18,654 nt of DNA from Ga0077536 sp043744805 (GTDB taxonomy: Bacteria > Pseudomonadota > Gammaproteobacteria > Ga0077536): contig JAYTTZ010000248.1 in NCBI GenBank assembly GCA_043744805.1, positions 1 to 18,654 on the forward strand, in the 5' to 3' direction. Position numbers and translations under genes: made by a program. Positions within the stretch are counted from its first letter, which is position 1. Each line of letters opens with the position of its first letter. Below the pieces are notes generated by a model. That model saw only the letters and a list, made by a program, of their open reading frames with translations. It made no database searches and was not told the origin of the DNA. Shown here in pieces: positions 1 through 7,662 of the stretch.

Positions 1-282
1 TTCATGTCCATGGCGATCTCCCCCCTCGCGATCGTTTGTAGTGTTGGTTGCGTGGCCCACGCCACCGTGGACCGGGCCCGGCGACTGCTCCCAAGGCGGC
101 CAGCAGTCGCGGCTTCTGCCGGAGTCCAGGAGAAGCCGCGCGCGCCGACCACGGGAAGTTTTGGTCGCGCCGCAGCGAGGGACGTGTGATCAACGTCCGG
201 AATCGACCCCGACCTGTCATGCCGGTGAAAGACGGGGCCATCAGGATCCCGCCGATCTGGCCCCCAGGCTTGAAGCATTCCC

Positions 283-474
283 ATGCACGCGCGCGTTCAC
301 TGTGAAACTGACGAAATCATGGACGTGCTGCTGCAGGTCCGGCAGCTGAGCTTCGATGGCGTGCTGCTTCGCTTCATCGACAGCGCCGGCCCGGCAGTGG
401 CGATGCGGCTGGCAGGCAACGTGGCCCGCGATCTCCGCGATGAGCTGAATGAGCTGGGTGACCGCCCGGCCTGA
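283..474 (+). CDS. Possible small hypothetical protein (63 aa)
   Basis: The reading frame encodes 63 residues, or 52 if translation begins at the internal ATG at 319. I do not recognise the family. Composition looks more protein-like than neighbouring ORFs: an alternating hydrophobic/acidic stretch with VLLQVRQLSFDGVLLRFID, then an acidic amphipathic C-terminus (RDLRDELNELGD) that could form a helix. No Shine-Dalgarno sequence is evident before either start, no promoter was found, and the neighbours give no functional hint. It could be a chance ORF or the remnant of a longer gene. Coding status is doubtful. Confidence 0.25.
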   Translation: MHARVHCETDEIMDVLLQVRQLSFDGVLLRFIDSAGPAVAMRLAGNVARDLRDELNELGDRPA

Positions 475-688
475 AGCCTGCTGCCCGCCGGGGTGTACGA
501 CCCTGGCGCTCCTCTCGCCGCAATGGCCTGGGCCCAGCCTGCCAAATCCCGGGCGTGGCCTTACGCAAGGGGACTGGACCTGCGCTGCCTTGCGCCCAGG
601 CTTTGGATGCGCAGCGCGACTCAGGTCATTTCCCGGATGGGCCCGTGCCCACGCGGCGGATCCCGCGTCAGGGGCAGCCCTTCCCGGT

Positions 689-694
689 CATAAT
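689..694 (+). promoter_or_regulatory. Putative -10 box of hslO
   Basis: CATAAT is one mismatch from TATAAT and ends nine bases before the ATG at 704. Transcription would then begin at or very near that ATG, giving a leaderless or almost leaderless mRNA. The -35 region (about 666-671) is poor. The match is visible; promoter use is inferred. Confidence 0.4.
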
Positions 695-721
695 GCGCGC
701 CTGATGGTCCGGGATCCCGTG

Positions 722-1684
722 ATGAGCGCACGCAACCTCCATAAATTCCTCTTCGATGGCCTGCCCGTGCGCGGCGCCGTCGTCCGCCTCACCGACGCCT
801 GGCAGGAGGCGCTCCGCCGCCGCGCCGGGGCTGGCGCCTTTCCCGAGCCGGTCCGCACCCTGCTGGGCGAAATGACCGCCGCCAGCCTCCTGATGCAGTC
901 GAGCATCACCTTCGACGGCGCGCTGGTGCTCCAGCTTCACGGCGACGGTCCGGTGAAGCTGGCCGTGGTGGAGGTCCGTTCCAACCTGAGTTTTCGCGCG
1001 ACTGCCAACGTGGTGTCTGAACCCGCTGCCGACGCCGGGCTTCGCGAACTCGTGAACGCGGGCGGCAAGGGCCGCTGCGCCATCACGCTCGATCCACGCA
1101 ACCGCGCGCCCGGCACCCAACCCTACCAGGGCATCGTGCCGCTGCACGACGACCACCGGGAGCCTTTGGACCAACTCGCCGAAGTGCTCGAGCACTACAT
1201 GCTCCAGTCCGAACAACTCGACACGCGCCTGCTGCTTGCCGCCAACGATGAGGTCGTCGCGGGGCTCCTGCTGCAGCGGATGCCAGTGACCGGCGCCGGC
1301 AACCTGGGCGGCCCGGAGGATCAGGATCAGATTGGCCGCAACGAGCACTTCAACCGCATCGCCCTCCTGGCCTCGACCCTCACCCGCGAGGAACTGCTCA
1401 CCCTCGACCCGCTGGCCATCCTCCATCGGCTCTACTGGGAGGAGCCACTCCGCAGCTTCGAACCCCTGGCCACCAGTTTTGCCTGTGCCTGCGCGCGGGA
1501 ACGTGTGCAGGCCATGCTGCAGGGCCTTGGCAAGGAGGAAATCGACAGCATCATCGTCGAGCGCGGCGAGGTGGAAGTCGGCTGCGAATTTTGCGGCGCC
1601 AAGTACCGCTTCGATGCGGTGGACGCCGCCCGGATGTTCACCCCGAATCTGGACCAGCCGCCGGCGCCGTCGACCCTGCACTAG
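722..1684 (+). CDS. hslO: Hsp33 redox-regulated chaperonin (HslO)
   Basis: Hsp33 is a cytoplasmic holdase activated by oxidation plus unfolding: zinc is released from a C-terminal Cys4 centre, disulfides form and the protein binds unfolding clients. This 320-residue product is normal family length. The N-terminal substrate-binding domain is readable from KFLFDGLPVRG (residues 8-18), with LLGEMTAASLLMQSS near 47-61. The C-terminal redox switch has all four cysteines: CxC at C255/C257 and CxxC at C288/C291, in the usual spacing. ATG 722 gives a family-like N-terminus. An in-frame ATG at 704 adds six residues and lies just after a -10-like box, so a leaderless start there is a real alternative. 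It stands alone on its strand, followed by a hairpin at 1708-1724. Confidence 0.95.
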   Translation: MSARNLHKFLFDGLPVRGAVVRLTDAWQEALRRRAGAGAFPEPVRTLLGEMTAASLLMQSSITFDGALVLQLHGDGPVKLAVVEVRSNLSFRATANVVSEPAADAGLRELVNAGGKGRCAITLDPRNRAPGTQPYQGIVPLHDDHREPLDQLAEVLEHYMLQSEQLDTRLLLAANDEVVAGLLLQRMPVTGAGNLGGPEDQDQIGRNEHFNRIALLASTLTREELLTLDPLAILHRLYWEEPLRSFEPLATSFACACARERVQAMLQGLGKEEIDSIIVERGEVEVGCEFCGAKYRFDAVDAARMFTPNLDQPPAPSTLH

Positions 1685-1707
1685 CGCCCCTCCCGGACAA
1701 TCCGTGC

Positions 1708-1724
1708 CGCTTGCCCGGCAAGCG
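1708..1724 (+). terminator. Hairpin downstream of hslO
   Basis: CGCTTGCC and GGCAAGCG are perfect complementary 8-base arms around a single C, 24 bases after the hslO stop. No T-run follows, so it is not a textbook intrinsic terminator, but position and stability suggest transcript-end formation or 3'-end protection. Confidence 0.4.
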
Positions 1725-1837
1725 CTCGCCGCGCATGGGCACGAAGTGGGGATGGAAACGCGCCATTCCGCACGAATCAGCCGCTGGCCCCGACCTTGCA
1801 GTGACCCGGGCACCAGCCCGCGTCCCAAGGCGTCCCC

Positions 1838-2389
1838 ATGTTTCCTGTCACCAGCCCGCCCGCCACAGCCACTGCCAGTTCGCATGCCGTACGGGACGCG
1901 CTGGATTCGACGCGGCGCTGGCTGTTCGGCAAGGATGGCTTGAGTTTCCGGGACCTGCTGGACCTCGTTAACCCGCTGCAGCACATCCCCGGCGTGAGCC
2001 AGCTGTACCGCAAGCTCACCGGGGACGAGATCAAGCCGGCCATGGCACTGGCAGGTGGCGCGCTGTTTGGTGGCCCCATCGGAGCAGGGCTGGCCGCCGC
2101 CGGGCTGGCCGTCGAAGCGGGTGCCAGCGCCGTGGTTGTGAAAATCGACACCGCCCCTGCGCTCGTGCAGTCGGCGCCTCGCGGCGGGGGCTGGAAGCTC
2201 AACACCTCGCTTGCGGCCGCCGAGTCGCGACGCCTCGCCGGGACCAGCGCGCGCTACCACCCGGATACGGCCGTCACTGCCGGTGATCTCCCTGCCGCCA
2301 TCAGCCATCGCAGCAGCTTGATGCTGGCTGCCGCCTTGGCCCAGCTCGATGCTTCGCGACAGGGTTCACAGCTCCGCGAAACCGCTTGA
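1838..2389 (+). CDS. Conserved hypothetical protein, NPLQHIP motif and glycine zipper (183 aa)
   Basis: I know no function for this protein. It resembles a family of short proteobacterial proteins with a motif of the type LLDLVNPLQHIPxVSxLYRxLTGDxI followed by a glycine-rich ALFGGPIGAG stretch. Here the first motif covers about residues 38-65 and the glycine segment 73-84, followed by an Ala/Gly/Val-rich hydrophobic stretch to about 100 that could insert into or associate with a membrane. The first 25 residues are Pro/Ala/Thr-rich and the last 80 look disordered. ATG 1838 has only a weak upstream AAGG. The FKBP gene follows after 62 bases but seems to have its own control region, so co-transcription is uncertain. 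The coding call is fairly safe because the motif is specific. Confidence 0.75.
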   Translation: MFPVTSPPATATASSHAVRDALDSTRRWLFGKDGLSFRDLLDLVNPLQHIPGVSQLYRKLTGDEIKPAMALAGGALFGGPIGAGLAAAGLAVEAGASAVVVKIDTAPALVQSAPRGGGWKLNTSLAAAESRRLAGTSARYHPDTAVTAGDLPAAISHRSSLMLAAALAQLDASRQGSQLRETA

Positions 2390-2404
2390 ACCGTGCATGT
2401 CGCT

Positions 2405-2425
2405 TTGTGCACTGCTCGTGCACAA
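2405..2425. promoter_or_regulatory. Perfect palindrome upstream of FKBP gene (candidate operator)
   Basis: TTGTGCAC and GTGCACAA form a perfect 8-base inverted repeat around the 5-base centre TGCTC, ending 26 bases before the FKBP start codon. Its right arm overlaps a -10-like CACAAT at 2421-2426. A symmetric site over a -10 box is typical of a repressor operator; an mRNA leader hairpin is the alternative. I do not recognise the motif as that of a known regulator. Confidence 0.45.
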
Positions 2426-2451
2426 TCGCCTTCCCGAATCGGAGCTCCCCC

Positions 2452-2784
2452 ATGACTGACCATCAGATTGGTGAAGGTGATCTGGCCGAAAGCGGCCGCG
2501 AAGTGGTCGTGCACTACACCGGCTGGCTGTTCGATGAAGCCGCGCCCGACAACAAGGGTCGCAAGTTCGACAGTTCCCGCGATCGGAACGAGCCGTTCAG
2601 CTTCCCGCTGGGGGGTGGCCACGTGATCAAGGGCTGGGATCAGGGCGTGGCTGGCATGCGGGTGGGCGGGCAGCGCACGCTGGTCATCCCGCCCGAGCTT
2701 GGCTACGGCGCACGCGGCGCCGGCGGGGCCATTCCGCCGAACGCGACGCTCGTCTTCGACGTTGAACTGCTGGCTGTCCGCTAG
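2452..2784 (+). CDS. FKBP-type peptidyl-prolyl cis-trans isomerase
   Basis: Single-domain FKBP isomerase of 110 residues, which accelerates cis-trans interconversion of prolyl bonds. The fold is readable end to end: VHYTGWLFD, KFDSSRDRNEPFSF, the core VIKGWDQGVAGMRVGG with its conserved Trp, IPPELGYG, and the closing strand LVFDVELL. ATG 2452 is chosen because GGAG lies at 2441-2444 and the family begins here; upstream in-frame ATG extension from 2386 would cross the palindrome and a non-conserved segment. No signal peptide is seen, so it is cytoplasmic. The stop is 18 bases before the DsbA-like gene, which has its own GGAG, so the two form an operon. Pairing of an isomerase with a thiol oxidoreductase suggests shared use in protein folding. 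Confidence 0.95.
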   Translation: MTDHQIGEGDLAESGREVVVHYTGWLFDEAAPDNKGRKFDSSRDRNEPFSFPLGGGHVIKGWDQGVAGMRVGGQRTLVIPPELGYGARGAGGAIPPNATLVFDVELLAVR

Positions 2785-2802
2785 GCCGCTGGAGAACGCA
2801 CG

Positions 2803-3459
2803 ATGCCGTACCGGCTGAAAATCGATTTCGTCTCCGACGTCTCGTGTCCCTGGTGCGTCATCGGACTGAAGTCGCTGGAGCAGGCGCTGGAGAACCTGGG
2901 CGAGGCGGTCGAAGCCGAGATCCACTTCCAGCCGTTTGAACTCAATCCCCAGATGCCAGCCCTTGGCCAGGATCTGGACGAACACCTGCAGCAGAAATAC
3001 GGCGGCACGCCCGAGCAGTTCGCCGGCACCCGCAAGGCCATCGAAGAACGCGGCGAGGAACTTGGCTTCACGTTCCACATGGACCGCCGCAGCCGCATCT
3101 ACAACACCTTCGACTGCCACCGCCTGCTGCACTGGGCCGGCGAGCAGGGGCGCCAGCTTGAACTCAAGATGGCGCTGTTTCGTGCGTACTTCACTGAAGG
3201 CCTGAATCCCGGCGCGCGCGAAGTGCTGCTGAACGCGGTGGAAGACGTGGGGCTGGATGTGCCACGTGCCGCAGCGATCCTCAGCACCGACGAATACGCC
3301 GACGTCGTGCGTGAACGGCAGCGCTTCTACGCCAGCTGCAACATCAATGCGGTGCCCGCCGTGGTGGTGAACGACCAGTACCTGATCCAGGGTGGCCAGC
3401 CGGTGGAGAGCTTTGAACTCGCCCTGAAGGAAATCGCCGCGAAGTCGGTGCAGGGGTAA
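2803..3459 (+). CDS. DsbA-family (FrnE-like) thiol-disulfide oxidoreductase
   Basis: Cytoplasmic DsbA/FrnE-type thioredoxin-fold oxidoreductase, 218 residues, as expected for the family. The active site C15-P16-W17-C18 follows the first beta strand (KIDFVSDVS). The cis-proline loop is NAVPAVVV with P185, next to the active site in the fold. The segment between (about 60-170) is the helical insertion typical of DsbA relatives, and GGQP near 197-200 is a usual C-terminal signature. There is no export signal, unlike periplasmic DsbA, which places it with FrnE and related 2-hydroxychromene-2-carboxylate isomerase-like proteins. ATG 2803 has GGAG eight bases upstream. The substrate cannot be deduced. 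It is second in an operon with the FKBP. Confidence 0.93.
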   Translation: MPYRLKIDFVSDVSCPWCVIGLKSLEQALENLGEAVEAEIHFQPFELNPQMPALGQDLDEHLQQKYGGTPEQFAGTRKAIEERGEELGFTFHMDRRSRIYNTFDCHRLLHWAGEQGRQLELKMALFRAYFTEGLNPGAREVLLNAVEDVGLDVPRAAAILSTDEYADVVRERQRFYASCNINAVPAVVVNDQYLIQGGQPVESFELALKEIAAKSVQG

Positions 3460-3468
3460 AGGCGGGGC

Positions 3469-3490
3469 GTCCGTGGGGCGTCGGACTTTT
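3469..3490 (+). terminator. Weak possible terminator after FKBP/DsbA-like operon
   Basis: GTCCG and CGGAC pair as a 5-base stem with an 8-base loop, followed at once by TTTT, ten bases after the stop codon. The form is right for an intrinsic terminator but the stem and T-run are short. Confidence 0.35.
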
Positions 3491-3640
3491 CCCCAAGGCC
3501 AGGCGCCGATGGTGAATGACCATTGTCAGATGGCCATGGGATCCCGTCGATCCCCGCTCTCACGGGTGGGTTCCTGCTGATTTTCACCAGCCTGTTAGAA
3601 CCCTCCCATCGCCAGCGCCTGGCGAGACTGGCGCTCCCGC

Positions 3641-3892
3641 TCATTGGCTGGCCAGCGGGTCTGGTTGCTCCAGTGACCGGGTACGCGCCGCTGCGGCTTG
3701 CTTGCGGCACATCGGCTGCGCCCTCGTCGGCTGGTGGGTGCAATTCTTGATCGCCATTTCAAACTGTAACCGGACGCTGTTCTGGCGCGCCTGGCGGACT
3801 GCCTCAGCGTTGGCCGGCATCGGCTCGGCGATGGCCAGGCCAGACAGGAGCAGCAGGCCGAAGATCCCCGCCGCCTTATGCGTTGCCTCCAT
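3641..3892 (-). CDS. Small secreted two-cysteine protein (83 aa)
   Basis: Not a family I recognise. The first 22 residues form a clear Sec signal peptide: a short charged start, the hydrophobic core AAGIFGLLLLSGLAIA, and likely cleavage before EPMP. The mature part is about 60 residues, rich in Gln, Ala and Arg, with two cysteines (C51 in KNCTH, C62 in PMCRK) that could form a disulfide in the periplasm. Coding status is well supported despite the size: a perfect AGGAGG lies seven bases before the ATG, and the gene begins 24 bases after the DUF1501 stop on the same strand, making it the last member of that exported operon. It may be an accessory subunit or chaperone of the DUF1501/DUF1800 pair; that is inference from position. 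Confidence 0.7.
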   Translation of the reverse strand: MEATHKAAGIFGLLLLSGLAIAEPMPANAEAVRQARQNSVRLQFEMAIKNCTHQPTRAQPMCRKQAAAARTRSLEQPDPLASQ

Positions 3893-3916
3893 AGGGAACC
3901 TCCTGGCAGCGCGCGG

Positions 3917-5362
3917 TCATCCGAACAGGGTGGAAAAGTCCACACCGGCCTCGACAGGCGCGCCCGCGCCGTTGGGGAACACCTGTGCCTTCGAGCCCGG
4001 CGCGACCCGATTGCAGATGGCACCGAACACGTGATCGATCGCGTTGACGCCCTGGATATCCGCAGAGTCTTCGCCGATTCGCGCAATTTCTTCTTCAGGA
4101 AACATGGTGCCAAAGACCCCACCGCGCACGCTGTCGCCAATGATGATGGCGGTGGAGCCGTCACCGTGATCGGTCCCGCCACCACCGTTCGATTTGAGCT
4201 GGCGCCCGAACTCACCGGCGATGACCACCACCAGGTTGCTTCGCGCGTTAGCCGGCAAACTCTCGAAGAGTCGATGTAGCCCACCGCCCAGGCCAAACAG
4301 CTGGGTGAGGTTTGGCTCCATTTCCGTACGCTGCAGGTTGTGGGTATCCCAGCCCGGGAATTCAAGCGAGGCGACTCGCATGTCGAGGAGGTCGTTTGAC
4401 GCCAGCGCGTCGTAGAGATTGCGCATCTGCAGTGCCAGATCGTAACGAACGCCACCTTCCTCCGGCGACAGGAACAGTCCCGAGAGTCCGTCTGGCACCT
4501 GAACACCAGCCAGGCGGCAGTCAATCAATTCACCGAAGTTCCTGAGCTTGGCTTCGTGGTCGGCGAACTGCCGGAATACCGATTTGGCCGGGATCGTCTT
4601 GCGGCGCTCCGGGTAGTACTGCTTGAGGGCCCTGACGAGGTAGTCGCGCGTGTTGAACCAGTCAGGATTGTAGTCAGGCAGGTTTGGCAAGGAGATGTTT
4701 CGCGTATCCGTCGCCGGGACCAGGTTGCGCTTGTCTACCTTCAGCAGGTCCAGGGGCAGCGCCGGATCCGGTCCAAAAGCGAAGCGACGGGGCGAAGTCG
4801 TGAGGGCTACGACATTGCCGCCAGCGGCGTTTGCCAGCCGTCCCCCCCACCCGTTGCCAAACTGAAGTTTTCCCGCTGTCCGGTTGCCCATTTCCATGGC
4901 GCGTATAGCCAATTCATGGTCGCGTGAGCTGTCATTCAGCAAACCGCAGGTGAAAGCGACTTTCCCTTGCAGCCACAGATCATGCAGCCAGTCGCACTTA
5001 CGCAGGATGCCAAACTCGGTATTGCCGTCCGCGACGTGGAAGAAATCATTTTCCCAACGCTGCTGGAGTTCATTGCTGCTGAGCCGCGTGTCGAGCGAGT
5101 GGGAGGTAGCGCGAGCCGTCCAATAGGTCCCGCCCACCGTCGACGCCACATCCGAATACGGTGGTGGGAATGCATGGCGGAAGTCCGGCCCACCTTGCAA
5201 CATGATATTGGCCAGGATCGGATGGTTGACGTTGGCAAAGCCGGCAACCCCACAGTCCGCCGCGAGCACGGAACGCGACCAGCCGGGTAAGACGGCCGCC
5301 GCGACGGTTGCCGCCGCGAGGCTGGAGCGCAAGAAAGACCGTCTGCCTGGAAGATGATCCAT
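3917..5362 (-). CDS. DUF1501 protein with Tat signal
   Basis: A 481-residue exported protein of the DUF1501 family, which belongs to the alkaline-phosphatase-like superfamily; its biochemical role is unknown. The N-terminus is a twin-arginine signal, GRRSFLRSS (R7, R8), then an Ala/Val hydrophobic stretch to about residue 30, so it is exported folded, perhaps with bound metal. Family landmarks include NHPILANIMLQGGPD, PGWDTHNLQ, the strand IAGEFGRQ and GGTDHGDGST, whose Asp/His residues are candidate metal ligands by superfamily analogy. ATG 5362 lies two bases after the TGA of the DUF1800 gene, downstream of AGGAGG; a TTG at 5368 overlapping that stop is the alternative start. The tight junction implies translational coupling. 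DUF1501/DUF1800 pairs recur in many bacteria, so they probably act together outside the cytoplasm. Confidence 0.9.
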   Translation of the reverse strand: MDHLPGRRSFLRSSLAAATVAAAVLPGWSRSVLAADCGVAGFANVNHPILANIMLQGGPDFRHAFPPPYSDVASTVGGTYWTARATSHSLDTRLSSNELQQRWENDFFHVADGNTEFGILRKCDWLHDLWLQGKVAFTCGLLNDSSRDHELAIRAMEMGNRTAGKLQFGNGWGGRLANAAGGNVVALTTSPRRFAFGPDPALPLDLLKVDKRNLVPATDTRNISLPNLPDYNPDWFNTRDYLVRALKQYYPERRKTIPAKSVFRQFADHEAKLRNFGELIDCRLAGVQVPDGLSGLFLSPEEGGVRYDLALQMRNLYDALASNDLLDMRVASLEFPGWDTHNLQRTEMEPNLTQLFGLGGGLHRLFESLPANARSNLVVVIAGEFGRQLKSNGGGGTDHGDGSTAIIIGDSVRGGVFGTMFPEEEIARIGEDSADIQGVNAIDHVFGAICNRVAPGSKAQVFPNGAGAPVEAGVDFSTLFG

Positions 5363-5364
5363 TT

Positions 5365-7164
5365 TCAACGTCCCTCCTGGGCGAACATGAACGGCGTTGC
5401 GATGATGAAACTGATCGCGGCACCAATCCGCCGATTCGTTGCGTCCCTGATGTCGACATTGGTATGCGCCAGCGGCAGCAGCTTGTTGCCTACACGGGCC
5501 AGGTCGGCCGCGATCGCCGCATTCCCTTGAAGATCAGCCAGGGTGAGCGCGACGTTTTCGTTCGAGGATCTGAAGTGCTCGGCGGCGTCGGTGCCGTAAG
5601 CGAGCAGTGAGTAGACCTGTGCGCGTTCGAGTGGACCGAAGTTCTTCAAGCCGTCGGCAATAAAGCGGTTCCACAGCCATTCGGCCGTAGTGTCGACGCG
5701 ATATTGCAGGGTGCCCGGCGTCGGCGCCAGGTTGCGGCGCCAGTCCTTCTTGTAGTTGCGACCGCCGAAATCATGGTTGACGTCGGTAAAGCGGTAAGCC
5801 CCATCAGTCGCGGCGCCGAGGTGTTTGCGGAACAGTTCGGCGCTACCGGCGGCTTCGTTCGAGTTCTGGTGGCCGAACACGTCATGCCAGGGTTCGAAAG
5901 GAACGAATTCCTCATCCCAGAAGAGGCGTCCTTCTTCCGGGACGTCGTAGTACTGCTCCAGGTTCGAGTGGGCGAAATTGTTGGCCACCAGCATGAATCG
6001 CTCGACGCTGGTCCATTGCTTGATTCGCGTGGGGCTGTGGAAATACGTCGATATGGCGTAAGCCCGAAGGAAGATCAGCAGGTCCTTCCTGGCCATGCTG
6101 GCCCAGGCCTGGCGCAAGCCGGCAATCTCGGCCTTGGACGGATTATCGCTGGCCAGGCCCTGGATGATCATCACGGGCAGGTTGGCCAGGCTTTCCGGAT
6201 GCCGGATCTCGAGCGCAGCCAGCACGGGAAGCTGCTTGCCCATGGTTGAACCCGCAATCTGCTGGTGCAGGACCTGGACGGGACCTGTCACATGGCCATC
6301 GGTTCCGAAGGTCAGGGTATCGCCTTCCCATTCAGTGGGTGCGTCGCCCTGCACCACCGACATCGCGGTCAGGATCTTGGCGGTGTTCTTGATCGTGACG
6401 GTCTCGTGGTAGGTCCTTTCGCCCTTGCCGAGGACGCCAAACCCGAGTTGGTGGAACTCGCGCGCGAAATCTTCGTTGCAGTAACAGGTGTCGCCGTAAA
6501 ACACGTTGTATTCGTGGCCGTACTGCCGCGCGATGGCTGCGGAGAGTGAACCCTTGGCGATGACGGTTTCGTAAGCAGCACCGGTACCCAGGAGGCCCAG
6601 CATGTCGTCATACATCCGTGTCAGCTGGAAGTTGCTGACACCCCGTTGGTGGTTCACGGCGAGATGGTAGTTGGTCTCCCAGAAGCTGATTTTATGGCGA
6701 AAGGGATTGCCGCCACGGGTGCGCGCCGCCATGGTCCAGGTCTCGAAGGCGCCGCTCCATTCGCTGCGCGCGAAGCCCTGCCGGCGATCGCCCGGGATCT
6801 GGTTGGCGGGATTTTCAGACGACCAGAACTTACTCAAGGCAGTCAGGGAATTACGGCGATCCTTCAAGCCATCGCGATCCAGGCTTGAAGGTGGCGACAA
6901 GAGTAAGTTGTGTTCGGCGAAAGTCAGCATCTGCGCGATCGCCAGGGCCGGTGTCGCGTCAGCCCAGCGTTGAATCTGGTCGTCCGTAGGCTGTCCGCCG
7001 TAGGCAAACACGGCCAGCACCTTGCGTACGGCGGTGGTGTTCCAGGTGACTTCATCGACTGCGGGCAGGCCGGGCAGCAGGCCCGGTGCGGCAGAAACCG
7101 GACTCGCGGTGAGCTGTAATACGAACAGGGAACTGCACCAAAGGCGTGGATTGATTCTGGCCAT
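5365..7164 (-). CDS. DUF1800 exported protein
   Basis: A 599-residue DUF1800-family protein of unknown function. ATG 7164 gives a Sec signal peptide (MARINPRLW, then CSSLFVLQLTASPVSA, cleavage near 25), with an AGG-containing stretch just upstream; longer in-frame starts add an Arg-rich segment without family character. Landmarks are a helix-type HEAT-like start (AVRKVLAVFAYGGQPTDDQI), the motif NPFRHKISFWETNYHLAVN at 153-171 matching the family pattern xPLRxxxxxFWxNHF, and NEDFAREF at 230-237 matching the family NENxARE signature. A CYC pair (228-230 region) sits immediately before that motif, which is less usual. It is the first gene of the operon with DUF1501 and the small secreted protein. 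The role cannot be deduced from sequence; export is well supported. Confidence 0.88.
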   Translation of the reverse strand: MARINPRLWCSSLFVLQLTASPVSAAPGLLPGLPAVDEVTWNTTAVRKVLAVFAYGGQPTDDQIQRWADATPALAIAQMLTFAEHNLLLSPPSSLDRDGLKDRRNSLTALSKFWSSENPANQIPGDRRQGFARSEWSGAFETWTMAARTRGGNPFRHKISFWETNYHLAVNHQRGVSNFQLTRMYDDMLGLLGTGAAYETVIAKGSLSAAIARQYGHEYNVFYGDTCYCNEDFAREFHQLGFGVLGKGERTYHETVTIKNTAKILTAMSVVQGDAPTEWEGDTLTFGTDGHVTGPVQVLHQQIAGSTMGKQLPVLAALEIRHPESLANLPVMIIQGLASDNPSKAEIAGLRQAWASMARKDLLIFLRAYAISTYFHSPTRIKQWTSVERFMLVANNFAHSNLEQYYDVPEEGRLFWDEEFVPFEPWHDVFGHQNSNEAAGSAELFRKHLGAATDGAYRFTDVNHDFGGRNYKKDWRRNLAPTPGTLQYRVDTTAEWLWNRFIADGLKNFGPLERAQVYSLLAYGTDAAEHFRSSNENVALTLADLQGNAAIAADLARVGNKLLPLAHTNVDIRDATNRRIGAAISFIIATPFMFAQEGR

Positions 7165-7620
7165 GCGGACCTGCCTGGGTTGTCTGAACGCTGCCTTCGA
7201 CCGCGCCATTTGCAGGCGCAGTGGAACCTTCGGGCGAGGGTGTGCGAAAGACAATCGGAGCCGTCGAAATCTGTGAGGGAATTTACATTTCAGGCTGCCA
7301 GACCACGCAGTGCCTGCGTGGACGGGCCGGTTCAAGCGGATTGGCCTGTCCCACTGCCGTAAGCGACGCTCGATTCTGCAACCCGGGCGCGCATCGAAGT
7401 GGAAACCTGGTTCGCGGAGGTGGCCAGTCATGCCTGGCTTGGCGACGCCGGTGGTCTCCACGGGGGGGGTGCCCTTCTGGCAAGCACGCCGTGTACTCGC
7501 GGAGGCCGAATGGTCGCGGGCCTGGGCTGGCGCTCCTCACGGGATATCGGCGGCGAGTCCACGGGCAGCGTGTTCGACGCTGCTGGATCGCGCCGGACTC
7601 GCCTGGAGGGTTGGCGCCTG

Positions 7621-7650
7621 GCGCCCCGTGCTCGCCTGGGTCCGGGGCGC
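7621..7650. repeat. Inverted repeat GCGCCCCG/CGGGGCGC
   Basis: Perfect 8-base arms (7621-7628 and 7643-7650) separated by 14 bases. It lies 12 bases from the longer palindrome at 7663-7689, so the two hairpins form a tandem block beyond the rhlB stop. No T-run adjoins it. Confidence 0.5.
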
Positions 7651-7662
7651 TAGCGTCGAAGC

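Larger units (their letters stand above)
1..703. other. Leading region without a secure gene
   Basis: No ORF here has a recognisable family, a good ribosome binding site and convincing composition together. It holds one weak small ORF (283-474), an inverted repeat GGACGT-N7-ACGTCC at 180-198 whose centre contains TGATCA, and the promoter of the following hslO gene at its right edge. The longer ORFs on both strands are Arg/Pro/Ala-rich, as expected for out-of-frame reading of GC-rich DNA. A gene ending left of the window cannot be excluded, but no credible coding tail is visible. Confidence 0.5.

Noticed and set aside
668..2308. Minus-strand ORF of 546 codons opposite hslO
   Set aside because: It is antisense to a clearly identified Hsp33 gene, is Arg/Gly/His-rich, and has no family motif; a GC-driven shadow.
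2386..2451. Upstream ATG extension of the FKBP gene
   Set aside because: It would translate the palindrome and a Cys/Arg stretch not seen in FKBPs; ATG 2452 has a good GGAG.
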